NCBI GenBank assembly: GCA_036362985.1
Contig: JAYGXS010000002.1
Location: 88,979,754 to 89,043,753, forward strand
Length of the DNA stretch: 64,000 nt
Origin: Ligula intestinalis
Lineage: Eukaryota > Platyhelminthes > Cestoda > Diphyllobothriidea > Diphyllobothriidae
Direction of reading: 5' to 3'
A program made the translations under genes and the position numbers. Below, in pieces: positions 55,870 to 64,000 of this stretch (within the stretch, counting starts at the first letter, position 1; each line of letters opens with the position of its first letter). The notes under the pieces were generated by a model that worked only from the letters and a program-made list of their open reading frames with translations, was not told where the DNA came from and searched no databases.

Positions 55870-58380
55870 GACCAAACAATGACCAGAGTGTGCAGGCTGA
55901 TTGGTTCGGCGAAGCTTCAATGCACTGCAGCCGACGCTCTCTGAATATCAGAGCGAAATCTAGTGAGCTTTAGCTACCGATTAAATTTCACAGGCTCCGA
56001 ACGTGCTGATTGGGCCACGCGAGCTTGGTTCTCGTACAATCGACTGCTGTCGCGAATGTGCGAAATTTTTCGTCTACACTTTGCAACAAGTGAACGCGAA
56101 AGTGCCACTTTGTCACGAATATTGATTCGCGGGGCTGCAGCCTGGGTTCAAATTCGAACTATCTGGCTATAGTTTGTCTGCGGGCGCCTTGCTTGGATCT
56201 TTCGGATGTCCGCGTGCTTGATGCATTCCGCTCCCACTTTCGCCAAAACTAAGACAGTATGATAAGTTTTATGGCACAATTCCAAAAAATGTAAAGCAAA
56301 AATGTAAAGTTGTGTACAAGTAGATTTAATTTCAAACAGCTCAAAATTTCTGCGCCTTATTTCCAGATAAATGTGTTAAGAAGGCGTAAAGAACCATAAA
56401 ACTGTCGAGTTGTTTAACATAACAGTTGGCCGGCTGTGTGAAGATAATTTTAATTTTTAATGTCAGTTTACTCCACGAATGAGATATGTCCGTTAAAGCA
56501 CGTTTCAGAGTGATCATACTGGCTTCGACCAAGGCCACTGAACACTGTTTGCTTCTGTTGTCTATTTAAGAAAGAACTGACCTGAAAGATTTCGTCTGTT
56601 TTGCTGTATAACTGCCCAAATTGGCGTGAGTATTACTTGGGAGAAATGCCACTAGCATTACTCTATCTTGCTTATATAATTTATTGTCTTAATTAATAGA
56701 TTCCTAGAGATCTCTAACCCTCACGAATTTGGTATAAGCATACTGAATTCGAGGGACTGCAGTCTTACGCTCCTCACGCGTCAGAAATGCTTCTGAATTA
56801 CTCTAAATGAAGGAAGCGAAAGCTTTGGATTATAAAATCAGCTGACCCTTTCTGAAATCTGTACTTGAATAATCCTAAATTGGACGCGGAGTAGTGCCCA
56901 ACGAGTCTTGATGAGGGCGCAGTTTAAAAGGGTTGGGATGCCAAGTGAAGCAACATTGAGTTACCAAAGAAGCGCACTGAAAACAGAGTAAACTAAGAAA
57001 CATTTTAATACAAAAGCCTGCCGTAAAGATTGCACCAGAGTAAGCGGTGACCATAAAACTTTAAATGATTGCCAAAGCTGATACTATGGCTCAAATTACG
57101 TTGACAAAGAAGGACCCTGGTCAGAGACTAGACTTTTAGTGAAAAGTGAGTGCTTGAACGTAGAACTCTTCTGAAAATTTACCTGAGATGACAGTGACCA
57201 AGTAGGTAAAGAGCAACTGCTCTGCTCATAGGTGATCACCTGGACTTTGTGCGTTTTCAAAGAGTATATGAAGATGTTCGAGATATCATTTAGTAGTAAT
57301 ATAATCTGGCATCACTTCTCAGCACGACTGCTTTGTGCACCTATAATGCAGCATTCCGTATGCCTTAGCAGGCAAACGAAATGGTCTGGCATGGGCCAGC
57401 GGGCACAGTATGTGTCCCACTCACAACTGGAGGTTTGATGAAACAAATGCCGTTCGCGGACTGAGGAATTTTTTTCGAAGCACAAATTTCGAAGCACAAA
57501 TTTCGAAGTGACTAAAACGGATGGGATTCTTGTGTTATCTGACAACGTTATGGTAGGATAGCGGCCTGAACTCATATTTGTCCCTTATACAGAGTTTTGC
57601 CTAGGCATTCCTTGGATCATGGTTGGGAAAGCAAGGTTCTTGTGCATTAACTGCGAACTCCACGCAATGCCTCGAAAGTTCTGTATACTGGAAGTGTGAA
57701 CACGTGTACGGTCGAACAGTGACCGATGTTTAACGCTGTCTTCGATCTCGAATCCATTTTAGTGATTAAAAACAGGTATTTTAGCACTTAGTCGTGCATG
57801 ACGCCTGTGGAGCCAAGTTGGTTTACTTCAAAGCAAGATCGTACGTACTAAACAGCGGATGATCTAGGAAGCTAATAATCCCACCATTTGCTTGCAATTA
57901 TTAAGTAGGCATTCGGAAGCCCCCACGACAAAAACGATAACTAGCGTAATTGACTGCCTCGCGGAAGTGTACGGGTTTGTGGTACCTAGGGGTAAACCAT
58001 GTGAGGCTGTCTGGCGTGTGTGAGGCTTCGCTCCCGGTAGTCACTTAATTTATCCCCAAACTCACTCTCGACCCCCAATCAAAAACTCCTACCATGAGGG
58101 CTAAGCCCCATTCCCTAGGTAGCCCAGACTAACTCGGGTCATCCTTCTACCAAACGAAAGTTGTGACCAGCAGTGGACTTCGGCGACCGCCTGGTAAAAC
58201 TCAGTGGGCAGTGATTACAGTAGAGCCTCGGGTGAAAAGCAGCCCCACCTAAGAGCATTTCAGGTAACAAGCGAGCCACTCGCAGAAAATGCTTCTATTG
58301 ACGAGCTTCCGCTCAGTTATCGAGTTATCAGTGCAAGAAATTCCTGACTCATAAGTAGGTTCCCCTTCCGCACCGTAGTC
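55870..58380. other. 5' flank of the A1CF/RBM-like gene, no gene recognised
   Basis: No supported coding exon. The first 300 bp (55900-56200) are less AT-rich and may hold the promoter or a non-coding first exon, but I see no defining motif. A short local duplication (TTTCGAAGCACAAA, twice) lies at 57470-57500. Confidence 0.3.
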
Positions 58381-58389
58381 CCTCTTATC

Positions 58390-58486
58390 TCCCTCCTCCT
58401 CCTCCTCCTCCTCCACCTCATCATCATCATCATCATCATCATCATCACCACCATCATCATCATCATCACCACCATCATCATCATCG
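58390..58486. repeat. Compound (CCT)n(CAT)n microsatellite
   Basis: About seven CCT units then CAT units interrupted by CAC. ORFs across it read as runs of Asp/Glu or Met and are artefacts. Confidence 0.95.
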
Positions 58487-58717
58487 CTGGCGTGTGCCGC
58501 ACACACGCCTTCTTTTCTTGCCCTTTAACCGACATGAAACGGAATATTTGAATGAATCTTACCATATATCCCCCTCGCAGGACATATTACTCTCTGAACT
58601 TACCATGTTTTACGTCGGCATCCTATTTTTGAAACTAATTTTGGCCAAATAAACCCATGCAAAAAGGGTGTCAGTTCATTTGGTGTAAAATCTTTTCTGA
58701 AACTCAAGACTTATCCC

Positions 58718-60035
58718 TCGTAATCGGCACTCCAGCTTCAATTACTTAAACGGTACACATAATCCACCATCGTTAGACACAAGAGTAACGCCGATTGGTT
58801 CATCATGTGGTCATTTACATTTTTCTTGATCATCTTAGTTTCACGCAGGCGAAGTACAGCGACTTGTCATTTTTTCTAACTTCGTTCTCATCCGTCAACT
58901 GAATCCTAATGACTTTTGTCGCACTCTGACAAAGAGGGTTTGGTGGGGGTGGCCCTCCGCACATTGAACATACCAGTCCGCAGGATGTCGGGAAAGATAT
59001 TAAAGGGGATAGGTTCAGGTAAAAATGACCAAAACTCGAATGACGCATCCCCCTGTAGTAAAGGTCGTCTTCTGCTAAATTCGAAAAAGTATAAACCTTC
59101 CGATAGGTCCGCTTCCTTTGCCCTATCGGGGCCGGGGAAAATATAAGCGATTCCAACCAGTCATTGTTTTGCGTCCACCTCATGGAAAGCACGGTGGACT
59201 TCATCGTTCGCGATGGTCGAACCATCATATTCAAGAAATGTTAATGACTTGGATTTCGAAAACCACTTCCTCCTAAAAAAGGCACAGGCATCCATATCCA
59301 TCAGGCATATACATCCATCCATATTTTACACTATACCACCAAGTTTTATTCGGCGGACAACTGGTTCGATGAAGAAAACTGAGGTACGTAGTCAGGTTCA
59401 TAGAAACTTAAATGGTCCGGCAGTGATGCTGAATGAAAAACATTGGCATAAATGAAACCGATAAGGATCTCCAAATCGCGAGCCTACTCATGATCCAGGT
59501 GAGGCGATTAGACAAGTACCTTCGCCTGCCCATTGAGAGTAGCGTCCGCGAAGAAAAACTTATATGCCCCTATCCCCTAAAAAGGACAGGGGATTAGGTG
59601 AACACCACTGAAGTACTAAAGATGGTTCAGCGCATAAATCCTTGAAAGGTAAGTATTCCCGTGCCCGAACCATACACCTAGCTATAACTTAAACCTAACC
59701 CGTAACTCTACCGTAAACCATATCCCTAGAGTTAACGCCGACTCAACCCTAATTTATCTCAAGCCTAACCTTAAACCGAAACATGGCGTTAAACCGAACC
59801 GTAAAACTAATCATGTTCGCGCAAAGCCACCTGCACTGCGGGTGATACCTGTTCTAATGTCCTGCTTTGGGAGCTATGTAAGTTGTCCTTTCGTAACATC
59901 CAGGCGAATCTCTTTCGAGGCCAATTTAGGTCTGTCTTATTCAAAGTTGACGCAAAATAGTCAGCCCATAAGCAACAGATCTATCGTGATTGGCACTCCA
60001 GCTTCAATTGCGTAAACGGTATTCATAATTCACTA
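58718..60035 (+). repeat. Pair of about 53-bp direct repeats (58718-58770 and 59982-60035)
   Basis: Both read GGCACTCCAGCTTCAATT followed by TAAACGGTA and CATAAT. The sequence between holds no recognised gene; 59669-59815 has scattered CCTAAC-like words. Confidence 0.6.
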
Positions 60036-60548
60036 TACTTGAACTATTTTTGTACGAAAATCTCGAACGGTCCCTCCTTCTCCTCTTCGTCCCTGATACC
60101 ATTACTATTTATACTGCTACGCATAATCATCTTCGATAGTAGCAGCAGGCAACAGAAGCTCATGTAGGTTCACTCATTACTCCCTACTCACTGCACGGTG
60201 GTTATAGGGTTTCATGTGTAGGGAATTAGGACGAGCAGTGGAATATACTTTAATAAATGCTAAATGCATTTTTATTTTACTGTATTTAGAAGTTTTGTTG
60301 ATTTATATCTGTAGATTTTCCCAATTTGTATTATCCTTCAACTTATTGCCAAAAAAGCCGATTATCAAACTTCAGGTTTCTTGAATTTCCCGAAAAATTG
60401 AAATGGTGGTTAGGAGGTCGTCTACTTCAACTTACCTGAGCTCCAACTTGCCGTTCTGGAGTTAGATAAGTATAGTTTACACCTAAAATTTACATGCGTA
60501 ACAACTTACTCCCAGCGGCCACGAAAAGCAACCTGGACTACATTTTTT

Positions 60549-61186
60549 GGCAGGAGTTTCCTTGATAGTGGTCTTGGATACAACAATCCGTAGGTTGTTT
60601 TCATACGGTAGCCGTGAGAAGGTTTTTCTTAAGTTGATAAAACTGATTTACCAAAAAAGTTTTTTTTTGAAAATAAGAAAAAAAGTTGTAACATTTTGTT
60701 GAAATAACTTAATCTGGTGGCTATTGGCCGACGGCGTTGTGCGCGTAAATTGAAAAAAGGCCCAAAAACAAATCGAGCACGAATCGCTGTCGACAAACTT
60801 GGAAATGTGCAGTTTTATTCCGAAAACTTTCCTTTGCCCAAAACCCAGTAATAATGGGTATTTTGAAGACTTTTTGTAATGCTAAGCTTAAACTTCGGGC
60901 ATTTTACATAAGATATCACTATCTCACACCGAACCTAACACTATCGCTTACCCTAACCCTTATCCTAACCCTAACCCTAAACCTAACCTTAACCCCTAAC
61001 CCTCACCCTTACCTTTACCCTTACCCTTTCCCCAACCCTGACCCTAACCATTACCCTACCCCTGACCCTTACCCTAACCCCTAACACTAACCCTAACCCT
61101 AATCATGTTCAAATCGAGCTCGAATCGCTGTCGACAAATATGGAAATGTGGAGTTTTGTTCAGCCACTACCAAGGAAACTCCTGCC
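60549..61186. repeat. Nested inverted and direct repeats around a telomere-like tract
   Basis: Outer inverted repeat: GGCAGGAGTTTCCTTGATAG (60549-60568, extending to 60573) and its near reverse complement at 61163-61186. Inner direct repeat: about 51 bp at 60770-60820 and 61111-61161, with CGAATCGCTGTCGACAAA. Between the direct repeats is a degenerate CCCTAA tract. Confidence 0.7.
60935..61104 (+). repeat. Degenerate interstitial telomere-like repeat (CCCTAA)n
   Basis: About 28 words of CCCTAA and one-base variants (CCCTTA, CCCTCA, CCTAAA). TTAGGG is the usual flatworm telomere unit, so this is a decayed internal tract. Confidence 0.8.
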
Positions 61187-64000
61187 CATTTTTTCCTTTA
61201 CACTTACTTCTAAAAATTTTATTCTCTGCCTATCCTATTCCCCCACCCACCAAAACTCTATAACCACCGTTTTTTGCCGGACGAAATGCTGGGACTAGGG
61301 GTTTATGAGTGGGACTACATAAGTAACCTTTGCCCAACAGTAAAAACAAAAACAGTAAGGGCGGACCGCTGCGGTATAAAATGACGAAGCTTAATTTCTT
61401 ATAAACGCAGGAACGTCTCAATCACTGAAAGAGGTGGCTTGTAAATATGCTGCAAAGGCGCTATTTAGAAGTGTACCCGAATTGATAATGAAGAAAATTG
61501 CGAAAATATGTGAAAGGCCAAACATATGTTTATAAACTAAATACGAAGAGGTAGCCATCCGAAGTTCCACAACTAACAAGAGATAGCCGGTAATCTCGAT
61601 GGAGTTATTTATAGCAAGGGTAGAATTTCAGCCGTGCTAGCTAAACACATATGTCGGATCCATACAGGACGCACATAAGGCGGCTTCCAACCCCAACAAG
61701 TCCTGACAATATAGGGATCATGGAATCCGTTAAGCAGTACTGTTCAACTACCTGGTGCTCCGTAGCCGATGGCGCTCACGGAATCCTTTTTGTTGCAAAA
61801 AGCGCACCTTTAGTCGCTGGTATATCATAAACAAGTAAAATCCCTTCCGATTTGCGTGCAACCAAAAAGCTAAGCACGAAGTCTGCAGGAACCAGCCTTA
61901 ACAACAAAAATGCTACGATAACACCTGTGGCGACTCTGGCCCGAATGCGAGACTTCCCCTTTAGCAGAAGCTAAACCGTTTAAGTCTCCCACAACCCCCC
62001 TCCTAAACCAATAACTTGTGTTTGACGCCATGGCAGACTTCCGTTAACCATAGCAATGCATTTATGTCACCAGTATTGGCATCGGTATGATCACTACTAC
62101 TAATAATAATACTGCTTATACTTATACTATGATTATTGATATTATTATTATTATTCCGAAAACGACTACCGGTGCTGCACCAAAACACTGTTATCGGCTG
62201 AGAGCTTGATAAGGAGTTATGACTGGTCGACCCGCAAACTACGCCAGTATTCTGCTTGAAATTAGGTTACGCTAAAAGGTGGTCGAAATCTGAAAGCAAT
62301 TTGAATTAATCTGATACAAAATTAGGCCAGAAAATGTCCGAGGCCTTATTAGAGCTTTCACCGTAGGTGCTGCACACCTGAAGATCAAACATGATGCCTT
62401 CGGCAGCGACGACCATGGAAGTTACCAACACGTCACGAGGACAAAATAACTTGCATCATCAGCAAAATTTGAACACTTATTTTAATTCTACCCATTTTTA
62501 AATCGCCTATCTATGTCTTGCCTACTTATTTACCATACCATCCTTTCCTTTTTAGTACATAACTTTGAATGTCATTTAACTTTTTAAATCAACATTTTTG
62601 GTCGCACTGATTGAGGAGCTGGTGACATCCATTTAAGGTGCTTTTGCTGTCTGAGGCTAAGTTGAAACTGACCGCATATCGATCCAAATTGCGTGTGCGT
62701 CAAACAAGTGTCAGCGGGCGAAGTCTGGGGTTTTACAAGTTAAATTCGCTTTTTAAACAGCACTGCTAATGTTAAACGGTAAATAAATGGTAAAAATGAG
62801 GGGATGGGGTTCTACGAATAGAAAAGGTGACTTCGGGCAAAGCTAAAATTACCAATGTTGAGGAGAAAACAATGCCAGTTAGAGGTAAACTTACTGCTAG
62901 CGCGACAGAAGCCCCAAACTTTGTCATTGGTAAGATTGCTGCGTCAGCAATTATAGGTAGAAACCTAGGACTAGTGGATGCATGCACGCCGTCCCAAATG
63001 AAATCCAAAGAAATCTAACTTTTACTTACGTTTCCTGCTGTGGTTTACTTACCTCGCCTACATCATCCTACGCAGGAAAGAGCAACTTAGGAAAAGAAAC
63101 GAGCTCCACAAAGAGCGTGTGAAAATGCAGGATCTTTCATCCGTCTGGTGTGCAGCCTGTCACACGCGCTGGGTTAATGTAACAGTATATCGCTTGGTCC
63201 GAAGAAACGGGTATCCAGTTGCATTTTTTCCAATTCATATTTGCTCAGTTTCATTCAGTTACTCGTAACCAACAGCTCAGCAATGCGAGTAATGGAGGGG
63301 ACCAACAGAACCAAGTGTTACAGCTGCATGCGCCACACCGGTCGACCAGCAGTTGGACAGATAGCTCGTTACCGCACTAACACACCATAATTTGACTACT
63401 ATTTCACAGTTATTACCAATCGTCAGCGCACCATAATTCTGACTTGTACATTCTAATGAAAGTCTATGGCATACTGAGGCTCTGTGAGGACCGTTAAACA
63501 GCACCCTGCGTCTACCTTGTTAGTGTGTTAACGAGCTATCTATGTGCTGTGGGTGTTATGTGCCCTCTGGAGGAACTTACGTTATCGACAGTGAACCAGC
63601 TGGACAAACAGAATGGGTTGGAGCAATATTTCAAGCACAACAAGTGAGGTTCAACCGCCTTGTCCTTTGAGGGCTTTTGGACAGGCTACTGCGACACGGA
63701 GAAGGGGTCCAACGCCTAACTTTCTATCACTATGCGCTGGTAGTTGTGGCTCGGGAAGTTGCTAACTGGTGAGATAATTCTGTGTTTCTTTGATCCGAGA
63801 CGCTTACTATAGCCTCTTTAAGATTCCCGCTCCTGTGATATTCGATATATCCCTCCGTTTAAGTCTGATTCGGTTGCGACCGGGACCAGCACGTGTGTGG
63901 CTCATAAAACGGGCTTGGTTAGTGCTGCCAGCTTCTGCGTCCCCACACATCTCTAGTTATCATATCTGTGTTTCGGTCTTTGGCATGGTGCAACTGGGAG
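61187..64000. other. Right-hand stretch without recognised gene
   Basis: Short ORFs only. Two opposed ORFs at 62772-63018 (the minus one hydrophobic, with PLTGIVFSSTLVILALPEV) match nothing I know. A TAATAATAATA/ATTATTATTATTATT triplet run lies at 62098-62155. Confidence 0.3.

Noticed and set aside
57470..57500. Short tandem TTTCGAAGCACAAA as a possible CRISPR-like or regulatory repeat
   Set aside because: Only two adjacent copies with no spacer; an ordinary local duplication.
58249..58565. Minus-strand ORFs with long Asp/Glu or Met runs
   Set aside because: They are translations of the (CCT)n(CAT)n microsatellite in different frames.
62772..63018. Opposed ORFs, the minus one hydrophobic
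   Set aside because: No start context, splice signals or family resemblance; kept only as an unassigned note.

Overview
The window is nuclear DNA of a flatworm, most likely a tapeworm. This is inferred from the spliceosomal introns (including very small ones), the density of non-LTR retrotransposons of flatworm type, a Penelope-like remnant, and an RTE-type element whose reverse transcriptase ends in C2H2 zinc fingers, a combination I associate with pseudophyllidean cestodes. I recognise no rRNA, CRISPR array, operon or prokaryotic gene. Two assembly gaps are present (100 N at 21488-21587, 10 N at 45315-45324).

Layout. 1-5.1 kb: two decayed minus-strand copies of a CR1/Jockey-like LINE (family A), the second with tandem monomers at its 5' end. 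6.2-10.1 kb: a near full-length but broken plus-strand LINE of family B. 10.2-12.2 kb: a dispersed repeat, an RTE-like RT fragment and a possible zinc-ribbon transposase remnant. 12.36-16.2 kb: a Ty3/Gypsy element with an intact 3' LTR and a stump of a 5' LTR. 17.0-22.4 kb: the best preserved LINE (family C, minus strand), with an uninterrupted endonuclease-RT ORF. 22.6-26.1 kb: a nest of family A and B copies. 26.46-27.13 kb: a host gene, RSL24D1 (RLP24), in four exons separated by introns of 31, 33 and 37 bp. 28.5-41 kb: mostly decayed RTE material and its dispersed 3' repeats, with a 252-bp hairpin-headed insertion in the RT catalytic box. 41.5-42.3 kb: a foldback repeat and a tRNA-like element within inverted repeats. 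43.1-55.9 kb: a large minus-strand host gene of the A1CF/RBM46/RBM47 family (three RRMs, a dsRNA-binding-like domain and a long disordered tail). Its introns hold a Penelope-like GIY-YIG remnant with a hammerhead-ribozyme-like motif and an inverted pair of tRNA-derived SINE-like repeats. 55.9-64 kb: no recognisable gene; it holds a compound microsatellite, a degenerate telomere-like tract and small repeats.

The two host genes act in ribosome assembly (RSL24D1) and mRNA binding (A1CF/RBM-like). Everything else is mobile DNA. The most informative part is comparative: several LINE families side by side share ORF1 tandem duplications, an ORF2 frame overlapping ORF1 in -1, and a CTCCTAA...TTAGGAG stem in the 3' UTR.
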